Origin: Symbiobacterium terraclitae
Lineage (GTDB): Bacteria > Bacillota > Sulfobacillia > Symbiobacteriales > Symbiobacteriaceae
Direction: 5' to 3'
DNA length: 59,922 nucleotides
Assembly (NCBI RefSeq): GCF_017874315.1
Contig: NZ_JAGGLG010000028.1
Span: forward strand, 1 to 59,922
Shown in pieces: positions 1-6,593 of the stretch (position 1 is the first letter of the stretch; each line of letters begins with the position of its first letter). The notes beneath the pieces are model-generated. The model was not told the DNA's origin, did not search any database, and saw nothing but the letters and a program-made list of their open reading frames with translations. The translations under genes and the position numbers were made by a program.

Positions 1-46
1 CCGCACTCACCCGCCGGCAATTTATACTTGCACTTACATTGTAACG

Positions 47-84
47 CAAAATCCGGGCGCCCGCGAGGGGTCTCCCGGATTTTG
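47..84. terminator. bidirectional terminator-like hairpin
   Basis: An 11-bp perfect stem (47-57 with 74-84) ends in AAAA on the left and TTTT on the right, so either strand would give a stem with a short U run. It could end a gene lying left of the window or the minus-strand GGDEF gene to the right. Confidence 0.6.
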
Positions 85-96
85 TCTACAGCCTGT

Positions 97-132
97 GGGC
101 TGTGAGCCCGGCGAGTGCCGGGCTCACAGCCC
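97..132 (-). terminator. 16-bp hairpin after the GGDEF gene
   Basis: The arms 97-112 and 117-132 are perfectly complementary over 16 bp with a 4-nt loop, placed 18 bp beyond the stop of the minus-strand GGDEF gene. There is no U run on either side, so intrinsic termination is uncertain. It may act as a 3'-end stabiliser or a Rho-dependent stop. Confidence 0.45.
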
Positions 133-150
133 TTCTCCGCGTTGCGGCCG

Positions 151-786
151 TCACTGTACGTCGTACTTGCGCAGCAGGTCGTCGAGGGCCTCCCGCATGA
201 GCACGGACTCCTTCTTCTTCAGCAGTTCTGCCAGCTTCTTCAGGCGGGCCAACTGAGAGGTGGTGTAGTAGCAGGAGCGGAGCACCATCTCCTCCCGGGA
301 GGGCAGGCCCACGGCGTTGCGCCCGTTCTCCTTGGCCTGGTACAGGGCCTGATCCGCCTGCTGGGTCAGCCCGTTGAGATCCCGGGCGTCCCGGGGGGCG
401 TTGGCTACGCCGATGCTGATGGTCGGGCAGAGTTCCGGGAACTGCTCAGCCGCCCGGGCGGCAAACTCGCCGCGCAGCGCCTCCATCAGCAGGAAGGCGC
501 GCTCCAGCCCGGTGTCCGGCATGACCACGGCGAACTCGTCGCCGCCGATGCGGCCCACCGTCCACCCGTGGGCCTTTGCGTTCTCAGCGAGCGTCCGGCA
601 GAGGAGCTCGATCAGCCGGTCGCCGCTCTCCCGGCCCAGCCGGGCGTTGACCTCCCCGAACCCGTCCAGGTCCAGCGAGGCCAGGGAGACCGTCGCCTCG
701 GCCTCAAGCGCGCGGTTCAGGGCTTCCCGGAACGGGCGGCGGTCAAGGATATCCGGATAGCTATCGATCACGACACATACCCCCAT
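151..786 (-). CDS. GGDEF domain protein with C-terminal ribbon-helix-helix domain
   Basis: The 211-residue product has a diguanylate cyclase domain at about 15-162, with an intact GGDEF signature at 81-85 and the typical SLDLDGFGEVN and ADQALYQAKENGRNAV elements. No RxxD inhibitory site is visible before the signature, so product feedback is unlikely. Residues 168-211 look like a ribbon-helix-helix DNA-binding unit: a short strand around RSCYYTT, then two helices ending in LMREALDDLLRKY. There is no membrane segment or sensor domain. The ATG at 786 lies inside an AT-rich palindrome; a GTG at 771 preceded by GGGGG at 8 nt is an equally good start. The cyclase family is clear from sequence; the DNA-binding tail is an inference from its pattern. 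Confidence 0.8.
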   Translation of the reverse strand: MGVCVVIDSYPDILDRRPFREALNRALEAEATVSLASLDLDGFGEVNARLGRESGDRLIELLCRTLAENAKAHGWTVGRIGGDEFAVVMPDTGLERAFLLMEALRGEFAARAAEQFPELCPTISIGVANAPRDARDLNGLTQQADQALYQAKENGRNAVGLPSREEMVLRSCYYTTSQLARLKKLAELLKKKESVLMREALDDLLRKYDVQ

Positions 787-805
787 ATATATATCGCTAT
801 ATATA
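786..805. promoter_or_regulatory. AT-rich palindrome at the start of the GGDEF gene
   Basis: Two TATATATA arms (786-793 and 798-805) surround a TCGC spacer in an otherwise GC-rich region. It overlaps the first candidate start codon of the GGDEF gene and could be a promoter -10 region, an operator, or both. Autoregulation by the gene's own ribbon-helix-helix tail is a hypothesis only. Confidence 0.4.
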
Positions 806-907
806 CATTGAGTGGCTTGCTTGGAACTGTCAAGACCAGAATGGCGGGAATCTTCGGCGCACTGGTGCAACCGGCCGCCCGTCCCGCCTGACCCGGGGGC
901 ACGCGGA

Positions 908-939
908 AAGCCCCGTGAGCCTGTGCGCTCCCGGGGCTT
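908..939 (-). terminator. weak hairpin downstream of the 84-residue gene
   Basis: An 8-bp GC-rich stem (908-915 with 932-939) with a 16-nt loop, read on the minus strand, is followed by TTT. It is 26 bp past the stop of the small minus-strand gene. A weak intrinsic terminator is plausible. Confidence 0.35.
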
Positions 940-965
940 CGCTGCGGGACCCATCGATCCGCAGG

Positions 966-1220
966 CTATCCGCCGCCCCGCATGGCCCGCAGGCGGAGGC
1001 CCTTCTCCACCGCCCTGACCGCGTCCGGCTCACCCTCACAGTCGACGATCACCCGCGGCCAGACGATCCGGAAGGCCCGGTGCTCGCTCACCGTCAGCCG
1101 TGCGGTCCAGCCCGGGCCGGCCACGCTCCCGTCCGGCCGGGGGACGCCGCCCAGCGCCTCCAGATAGCTCCGGATCTGCTGCTCCGTGCTGCCCCGCAGG
1201 TCCAGCGTCACGCGCTCCAC
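966..1220 (-). CDS. small protein, DUF1952-like, 84 residues
   Basis: The product is 84 residues and has no signal peptide or membrane segment. The GTG start at 1220 follows a GGGAGGGG purine run in the Shine-Dalgarno position, which decides it against longer readings. The sequence has a compact alpha/beta look: a hydrophobic strand near VTLDLRGST, a helix, a Gly-rich turn, and a charged C-terminus ending in RGGG. It recalls small DUF1952-type proteins of Thermus and Symbiobacterium, but that is from memory and could not be verified. It is divergent from the Nudix gene. Function unknown. Confidence 0.6.
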   Translation of the reverse strand: MERVTLDLRGSTEQQIRSYLEALGGVPRPDGSVAGPGWTARLTVSEHRAFRIVWPRVIVDCEGEPDAVRAVEKGLRLRAMRGGG

Positions 1221-1439
1221 GCTCCACCCCTCCCGCCGGTGCCGGATACCACCACCCCGTTCTCCCTCCGGGTCGCCTGCTCCTGCCAGGGGAGCGAAGC
1301 GGCCTTCCTCCGCCGCACGGCGCGGCCGACGATGTGCGAAGAATGTATTTTTTAACCTTAAGCTGCTTTGCGGGGGAGGAAGGGTGTCGTTGAAGCAGAA
1401 AAGATAGAGAACCGGAGGCGATGGGGGGGAAGCGTGACC

Positions 1440-1895
1440 ATGCGACAGAAAGCATATGCCCTGATCGTGGAGAACGGGCGCCTGCTGCTGGTCCGGTACT
1501 ACTACCCCAAGGAGAACGCCTGGTACTGGAATTTCCCCGGGGGTACGGTGGAGCCGGGCGAGACCCTGGAAGAGGCCCTGCGGAGAGAGCTGATGGAGGA
1601 GTGCTCCGTGGAGGTGGAGGTCGGCCCCATGGTCCTCCGCGAGGCGCCGCCCGGCCGGGACTACGTCCGGCACTTCTTCCGGTGCCGCATCAAGAGCGGC
1701 CGGCCGAAGGTGGGTGCAGACCCGGCGACCAACGACTCCATCGGCGCGCTGGCATGGGTTGACCTGACCGACCCGGGAGCCTGTGGGGGCTGGGGTCGGC
1801 GGAACCTGCCGCAGGTGGCCAGGGTGCTGGGCTTCACGCCCCGCCGGCGGAGCCGGCTGCCCCTGCCGGTGCCGAAGCGGGCGGCGCAGAAGTAG
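1440..1895 (+). CDS. Nudix hydrolase
   Basis: The 151-residue product is a single Nudix domain that would hydrolyse a nucleoside diphosphate linked to another group; the substrate cannot be told. The Nudix box begins at GGTVEPGETLEEA and continues as RRELMEECSV, keeping the metal-binding REx-EE glutamates, but the usual Gly near the end of the box is Ser. The ATG at 1440 follows a GGGGGGAAG run; a GTG two codons upstream is an alternative. The C-terminus, about 20 residues rich in Arg, Pro and Leu, is probably disordered. The next gene starts 33 bp downstream and is likely co-transcribed. Confidence 0.85.
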   Translation: MRQKAYALIVENGRLLLVRYYYPKENAWYWNFPGGTVEPGETLEEALRRELMEECSVEVEVGPMVLREAPPGRDYVRHFFRCRIKSGRPKVGADPATNDSIGALAWVDLTDPGACGGWGRRNLPQVARVLGFTPRRRSRLPLPVPKRAAQK

Positions 1896-1928
1896 CGGGA
1901 GAGGGCGTTGCGGAGGAGGGAGCACGCG

Positions 1929-2945
1929 GTGTCGGTCCAGGTGTTCGGTGCCCGCCCGTGGGCGAAGTGGGTACTGGCCGGGCTGGCCGCGCTGATGGTC
2001 CTGCAGCACTACGCACTGTGGGAGCTGGACGGGAGAGAGGTAGAACCGTTCAACATCATCATGTTTCTGGGCGTGGCGGGGCTGCTGAGCGACAACGGCC
2101 GCTGCACGGTTCTGGCCGGGCCGGTGCTCCGCCTGGTGCGGGGCCTGTGGACGAACTTGATCCCCCTGGCCACCGCCGAGGTGAAGGGGCTGAGGACCGG
2201 CTGGCAGATTCGCTGGGCAGACGGCCGCAATGTACGGCGGCTCTCACTGGTCACCGCCCCGGAGTTCCGCGAGGCGGTCGAAAGGGCGGTGGAGCAGGCC
2301 AGGACGGCCCCTCCCGGTTCGGTGCCGCGGACGGTACAGGAGGCAAGGCAGGCCGTGCCGCTGTTCCTGCGCACGGCCGCCTGGGAGCGTTCCCTGGCTC
2401 TCCAGCTGTCGCTTGTGGCGCTGGCACTCCTCGCCATCTGGCTTGATCATCCGGTGTTCCTGCTTGGGGCGCCGGTCATCATCTGGCTTCAGGACCGCGT
2501 TCTCTCCGGTACGACCCTGGTGCTGTGCGATGGCACCCTATGGTTTCTCGGGGAGGGAGGGCCGGTTTACCAGATCCCGCTGTCGTCCGTCCGCTCGGTC
2601 GAGCCGCGGGGACGGCGGCGGGTCCTGCTGGAGCTGGATGACCTGGAGTATCCCGTGTTGAAGCTGGCCCGGTACTACGAGGGTGTGGATGTCCTCGTGC
2701 AGCTGCAGAAGGCCCTCGCGGGCGAGCCGCTCTTCACCCGTCAGGCCGGTGCGGAGCGGGCAGACCACGCCGGAGGGCTGCAGGGTGAGGACGGTCCCCT
2801 CCGTTGCGCCCTCTGCGGGCGGCCCGAACCCGGAAGCCGGGCCACGGGTGGCGTACACATCTGCGAGCGGTGCCAGCACAGGGCCCGCTACGAGGCGCAG
2901 GAAGCAGGCCACGGCCTGCAGGGCAGGGAGCCGCAGCCCATGTGA
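1929..2945 (+). CDS. membrane protein with C-terminal zinc ribbon, unknown function
   Basis: The 338-residue product is not recognised as a named family. Two hydrophobic segments lie near the N-terminus (around KWVLAGLAALMVL and FNIIMFLGVAGLL). A second pair lies at about 155-190 (LQLSLVALALLAIWL and FLLGAPVIIWL). After each pair comes a beta-rich stretch of the bacterial PH type (for example QIPLSSVRSVEPRGRRRVLLEL). The C-terminal 60 residues carry CALC and CERC pairs, a probable zinc ribbon. The GTG at 1929 is chosen because GGAGGAGGG ends 8 nt upstream. It follows the Nudix gene by 33 bp. Confidence 0.7.
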   Translation: MSVQVFGARPWAKWVLAGLAALMVLQHYALWELDGREVEPFNIIMFLGVAGLLSDNGRCTVLAGPVLRLVRGLWTNLIPLATAEVKGLRTGWQIRWADGRNVRRLSLVTAPEFREAVERAVEQARTAPPGSVPRTVQEARQAVPLFLRTAAWERSLALQLSLVALALLAIWLDHPVFLLGAPVIIWLQDRVLSGTTLVLCDGTLWFLGEGGPVYQIPLSSVRSVEPRGRRRVLLELDDLEYPVLKLARYYEGVDVLVQLQKALAGEPLFTRQAGAERADHAGGLQGEDGPLRCALCGRPEPGSRATGGVHICERCQHRARYEAQEAGHGLQGREPQPM

Positions 2946-2960
2946 GGGCGGCGGCTCCCT
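2925..2960 (+). terminator. hairpin overlapping the 3' end of the membrane protein gene
   Basis: A 10-bp stem (2925-2934 with 2951-2960) encloses the stop codon of the preceding gene. No U run follows; the argB promoter begins 2 bp later. It may insulate argBD from upstream transcription. Confidence 0.4.
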
Positions 2961-2961
2961 C

Positions 2962-2996
2962 TTGCATACACATGCATTCCGTAGTATTATTATGCA
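2962..2996 (+). promoter_or_regulatory. argB promoter with overlapping ARG-type operator
   Basis: TTGCAT (2962-2967), a 17-nt spacer and TATTAT (2985-2990) form a sigma-A promoter. TGCAT elements at both ends face each other (TGCATAC at the left, ATTATGCA at the right). The same arrangement is found before argG at 12558-12592, so an ArgR-type arginine repressor site is the natural reading. Confidence 0.7.
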
Positions 2997-3020
2997 ATCA
3001 TACCGCGGGAGGCGGGATCG

Positions 3021-3899
3021 TTGAACCAGATGGCGCTGGACAAGGCCGCGGTGCTGGCCGAGGCGCTGCCGTACATCCGACAGTTCTCGGGCAAGACGGT
3101 GGTCATCAAATACGGCGGTGCGGCCATGGCCGCGGCGGACCTGAAGGCCGCCGTCATGCAGGACATCGCCCTGATGAAGTACGTGGGGATGCACCCCATC
3201 GTGGTCCACGGCGGGGGGCCGGAGGTCTCCGGCATGGCGAAGCAGATGGGCATCGAGCCCCGGTTCGTCGACGGCCTCAGGGTCACCGACGCAGCCACGA
3301 TGGCCATCGCCCAGATGGTGCTGGTGGGCAAGACCAACCGCGAGATCGTCACCCACCTGGTCGAGCAGGGCGTGAAGGCGGTGGGCCTGTCGGGACAGGA
3401 CGGCGGCCTGATCCGGGCCGTCCGGCACCTGCACCGCTCCCGGACCGGCGAGATGGTGGACCTGGGCTTCGTCGGCGACGTCGCCGCCGTCGACACCGCG
3501 GTGCTGGAGACCCTGACCGCGGCCGGGTACGTGCCGGTGATCGCTCCCATCGGCCTCGGGCCGGGGGGCCAGCCGTACAACATCAACGCCGACACGGTGG
3601 CCGGTGCCATCGCGGCGGCGCTGAAGGCGGAGAAGCTGGTGCTGCTCACCGACGTGGAGGGCGTCCGGGCCGACAAGGACGACCCCGGGAGCCTCCTGAG
3701 CCGGGTGACGGCGCAGGAGGTGCAGGGCTGGATCGCCCGCGGCAAGCTGGAGGGCGGGATGATCCCCAAGCTGCAGTGCTGCATCACCGCCCTGGAGGGC
3801 GGGGTCAACCGGGTGCACATCATCGACGGCCGGGTGCCCCACAGCCTGCTCCTCGAGATCTTCACCGACGAGGGCGTGGGCACGATGGTGATCAAGTAG
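3021..3899 (+). CDS. argB: acetylglutamate kinase
   Basis: The 292-residue enzyme phosphorylates N-acetyl-L-glutamate with ATP, the second step of arginine synthesis in the cytoplasm. It has the amino acid kinase fold: KYGGAAM near the N-terminus for phosphate binding, VHGGGPEVS for substrate, NINADTVAGAIAAALKA, and LLTDVEGV. Length is normal for ArgB. The TTG at 3021 follows GGGAGG at 8 nt; an ATG three codons later is possible. argD starts 33 bp downstream, so the two form an operon under the ARG-type promoter. No argC or argJ is nearby. Confidence 0.96.
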   Translation: MNQMALDKAAVLAEALPYIRQFSGKTVVIKYGGAAMAAADLKAAVMQDIALMKYVGMHPIVVHGGGPEVSGMAKQMGIEPRFVDGLRVTDAATMAIAQMVLVGKTNREIVTHLVEQGVKAVGLSGQDGGLIRAVRHLHRSRTGEMVDLGFVGDVAAVDTAVLETLTAAGYVPVIAPIGLGPGGQPYNINADTVAGAIAAALKAEKLVLLTDVEGVRADKDDPGSLLSRVTAQEVQGWIARGKLEGGMIPKLQCCITALEGGVNRVHIIDGRVPHSLLLEIFTDEGVGTMVIK

Positions 3900-3932
3900 C
3901 GCAGGCCGATGGGAGAGGAGTGAACGGCGGGC

Positions 3933-5147
3933 ATGAATGGAACGCAGAGCGCAGCGCTGATGGCCCGGGCCGATGCGTACCTCATGAACACCTACGGGCG
4001 CTATCCGATCGCCCTGGTGCGGGGCGAGGGCGTGCGGTGCTGGGACGCGGACGGCAAGGAGTACCTGGACTTCCTCGGGGGCATCGCGGTCAACGTGCTG
4101 GGCCACGCCCATCCTGCGGTGGTTGCGGCGATCACGGCCCAGGCGTCAGCCCTCATCCACTGCTCCAACCTGTACTACAGCGCGCCGATGGCCGAGCTGG
4201 CTGAACTCCTTACCCACAACGGCGGGCTCGACCGGGTCTTCCTGTGTAACTCGGGCGCCGAGGCCAACGAGGGTGCGATCAAGCTGGCGCGCAAGTACCA
4301 GTGGCGCCGCGGGTTCACCGCGAAGAACCGGATCGTCTCGCTCACCCACTCCTTCCATGGCCGCACCCTGGCCACCGTCACGGCCACGGCCAAGCCGGCG
4401 ATCCAGGAGGGGTTCGGCCCGCTGCCGGAGGGCTTCGACTACGCGGAGGCCGGCGACGTGGCAGCGCTCAAGGCCGCGGTGACGGACCGGACCGCGGCGG
4501 TCATCGTGGAGCCCGTCCAGGGCGAGGGCGGCGTGATGCCGCTCTCCCGGGAGTTCCTGCAGGCGGCGCGGGCCGTCTGCGACGAGCACGGGGCCCTGCT
4601 GATCTTCGACGAGATCCAGTGCGGCATGGGCCGGGTGGGCAGCCTCTTCGCCTACCAGGCTTTCGGGGTGAGGCCCGACGTGATCACGCTGGCCAAGGGG
4701 CTCGGCGGCGGCGTGCCCATCGGCGCCGTGTGCGCCACGGCGGAGGCGGCCTCCGGTTTCGCCCCGGGCGACCACGGCTCCACCTTCGGCGGCAACCCGC
4801 TGGCCTGCGCAGCCGCGGTGGCCACGCTGAGGACCATGCTGGCGGAGGACCTGCCGGCCCGGGCGAGGGCGATGGGCGAGTACCTGCTGGCCGGGCTGAG
4901 GCGGCTGCAGGCCAAGTACCCGGGACTGGTGAAGGCCGTCCGGGGCATGGGGCTGATGCTCGGGATGGAGCTTGCGCAGCCCGCTGCCCCGGTGCTGGCG
5001 AAGTGCCACGAACTCGGGCTGCTGGTCAACGTGACCGCCGGCACCGTGGTACGGCTGCTGCCGCCCTACATCATCACCGAGGCGGACGCCGACCGGGCCC
5101 TGGAGATCCTGGACCAGGCGCTGGCGGCGGCGGGAGCGGCGGCGTAG
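3933..5147 (+). CDS. argD: acetylornithine aminotransferase
   Basis: The 404-residue class III PLP aminotransferase converts N-acetylglutamate 5-semialdehyde to N-acetylornithine with glutamate as donor. Visible are the phosphate-binding NSGAEANEGAIKLAR, the aspartate of IFDEIQCGMGRVG, the Schiff-base lysine in TLAKGLGGGVPIGA, and the STFGGNPLAC motif near the C-terminal domain. Length and motifs match ArgD; related ornithine or GABA aminotransferases are less likely next to argB. A ribosome site (GGGAGAGGAG) lies ahead of the ATG. A hairpin at 5221 ends the unit. Confidence 0.95.
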   Translation: MNGTQSAALMARADAYLMNTYGRYPIALVRGEGVRCWDADGKEYLDFLGGIAVNVLGHAHPAVVAAITAQASALIHCSNLYYSAPMAELAELLTHNGGLDRVFLCNSGAEANEGAIKLARKYQWRRGFTAKNRIVSLTHSFHGRTLATVTATAKPAIQEGFGPLPEGFDYAEAGDVAALKAAVTDRTAAVIVEPVQGEGGVMPLSREFLQAARAVCDEHGALLIFDEIQCGMGRVGSLFAYQAFGVRPDVITLAKGLGGGVPIGAVCATAEAASGFAPGDHGSTFGGNPLACAAAVATLRTMLAEDLPARARAMGEYLLAGLRRLQAKYPGLVKAVRGMGLMLGMELAQPAAPVLAKCHELGLLVNVTAGTVVRLLPPYIITEADADRALEILDQALAAAGAAA

Positions 5148-5220
5148 GTGGGCAGTGGTCGGGTAGAATGGTACGGGCCCGGTTGCGCATACCGGGCCGG
5201 CGGCCGCTGATAGATATCAC

Positions 5221-5254
5221 AGGGGGACCTGCTGGCAAGTTCGCAGGTCCCCCT
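5221..5254 (+). terminator. 12-bp hairpin after argD, twin of 6531-6564
   Basis: Arms 5221-5232 and 5243-5254 pair perfectly around a 10-nt loop. There is no U run. Stem sequence (GGGGACCTGC) and part of the loop (GTTCGCAGG) recur in the hairpin at 6531-6564 on the other side of the hydrolase gene. Confidence 0.5.
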
Positions 5255-5301
5255 GCGCTTGCCGGCGGGGAGGCAGGGGCAGGTACTGTCCCCCGGCGGA
5301 T

Positions 5302-5460
5302 CCAGCGCCTCCCACGTCTTGGCCATGCATCCGGGTATCCGGCGCTCGCACGCCTTGCCAACCCTCCTGCGGGCCTGGCGCTCCCATGCCTGCCATCCCC
5401 CCGCAGGTCCTGCCCCCGCAAACCTCGCCGATCCCCCTGCCTGCCCCATGTTCGTGCCAA
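5302..5460. repeat. degenerate ~35-bp direct repeats in the argD-hydrolase gap
   Basis: Read on the minus strand, TGGCA-type units followed by a TGGG(A/G)GCGC-like core occur at 5441-5460, 5373-5395, 5339-5361 and 5302-5325. Their starts are spaced about 65, 34 and 36 bp. Copies are diverged and have no unique spacers, so this is not a CRISPR. The rest of the gap 5148-5542 holds the 5221 hairpin and the hydrolase ribosome site; I see no gene in it. Confidence 0.45.
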
Positions 5461-5542
5461 CCTTTGGAAGGAGTCCACTGCAAAGCATCGAAGACCAAAG
5501 TGTGCGCAATAGTGAAACCCGTAACAGCGAGGAGGCAGGGAC

Positions 5543-6499
5543 GTGCACGCACGGCCGCGCATGCGCAGGAGGAGGAGCAGGGCCCGGCGGGCGCTGCTGA
5601 TCGCGGTGGTGATCCTGGTCGCACTGGTGCTGGTGGGACTCGCGGCGATACCCCCGTACATCATGGGCCCGATGATCGACGGGCACGTGGACTTCACGCG
5701 GACCTATGCGGCAGAGGAGTTCGGCATCGCGGCCGAGCGGGTCGACCTCACCACCCAGGACGGCCTCCGCATCGCCGCCTACGAGGTGCGGCAGCCAAAC
5801 CCCAAGGCCGTGCTCATCTTCCTCTCCGGCATCCAGAACCCGTCGGTCACGGCCTTCTTCGGCCACGCCCGGTGGCTGGGGGAGCACGGGTACGCCTCCC
5901 TGCTCGTCGAGATGCGTGCGCACGGCGAGAGCGAGGGCCAGCTGATCACCCTCGGGCACAGGGAGCACCTGGACGTCCGGGCGGCCGTGGACCACATCCG
6001 CACCAGCGGCGCGTACGACGGCGTGCCCATCGTCGTCTACGGCCTCTCCATGGGCGGCGCCACCGCCATCAACGCGGCGGGCGAGATCCCCGAGATCGCA
6101 GGCGTGATCAGCATGTCGGCCTTCTCGTCGTGGCCAGACGTGTTCGCGGACAACATGCGCCTCCAGGGGGCGCCCTCCTGGCTGGCCGAGGCGGAGAGGC
6201 CGTTCGTGGCGGCCTACACCGCGCTCAAGTCCGGCCTCGCCACCGCGGGCGTCACGCCTCTCCGGGAGATCGCGAAGCTGGGCGAGCGGCCGGCGCTCCT
6301 CATCCACTCCACGGGCGACAGCCAGGTGCCCTTCGCCAGCTTCGAGCGGCTGGTGGCCAACGCCCCGGGGCACGTGGAGACCTGGGTGGTCGACGGCGAC
6401 CGCCACCTCATCATCGACGACTACGAGCGCCCCGAGCGCGATGGCGCGTATGCCGCGACGATCCTGGGCTTCCTGGAGCGCCACTGGGGTGGTGAATAG
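5543..6499 (+). CDS. membrane-anchored alpha/beta hydrolase
   Basis: The 318-residue product starts with an Arg-rich stretch and one membrane segment (about 17-38, LLIAVVILVALVLVGLAAI), giving an N-in anchor with the catalytic domain outside. The alpha/beta hydrolase core follows: strand LIFLSGIQ, nucleophile elbow GLSMGG with Ser169, and a late acid/histidine pair in STGDSQVPF and DRHLI. Substrate is unknown; esterase or peptidase relatives are both possible. The GTG at 5543 is set by GAGGAGG a few bases upstream. It stands alone, flanked by the two similar hairpins. Confidence 0.85.
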   Translation: MHARPRMRRRRSRARRALLIAVVILVALVLVGLAAIPPYIMGPMIDGHVDFTRTYAAEEFGIAAERVDLTTQDGLRIAAYEVRQPNPKAVLIFLSGIQNPSVTAFFGHARWLGEHGYASLLVEMRAHGESEGQLITLGHREHLDVRAAVDHIRTSGAYDGVPIVVYGLSMGGATAINAAGEIPEIAGVISMSAFSSWPDVFADNMRLQGAPSWLAEAERPFVAAYTALKSGLATAGVTPLREIAKLGERPALLIHSTGDSQVPFASFERLVANAPGHVETWVVDGDRHLIIDDYERPERDGAYAATILGFLERHWGGE

Positions 6500-6530
6500 C
6501 GCCTCCGCGGCGGTAGGCCATGCGGTATCG

Positions 6531-6564
6531 GAGGGGACCTGCGAGCGTGTTCGCAGGTCCCCTC
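6531..6564. terminator. 14-bp hairpin between convergent genes
   Basis: Arms 6531-6544 and 6551-6564 are perfectly complementary over 14 bp with a 6-nt loop. It lies between the hydrolase gene and the convergent flotillin gene and could serve both strands. A U run is absent. Confidence 0.55.
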
Positions 6565-6593
6565 ACAGCGTTCATGCAGTTGCCACAAATCGA

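Noticed and set aside
5302-5460. CRISPR array
   Set aside because: The repeat units are too diverged, run directly into one another without unique spacers of constant length, and no cas genes are near.
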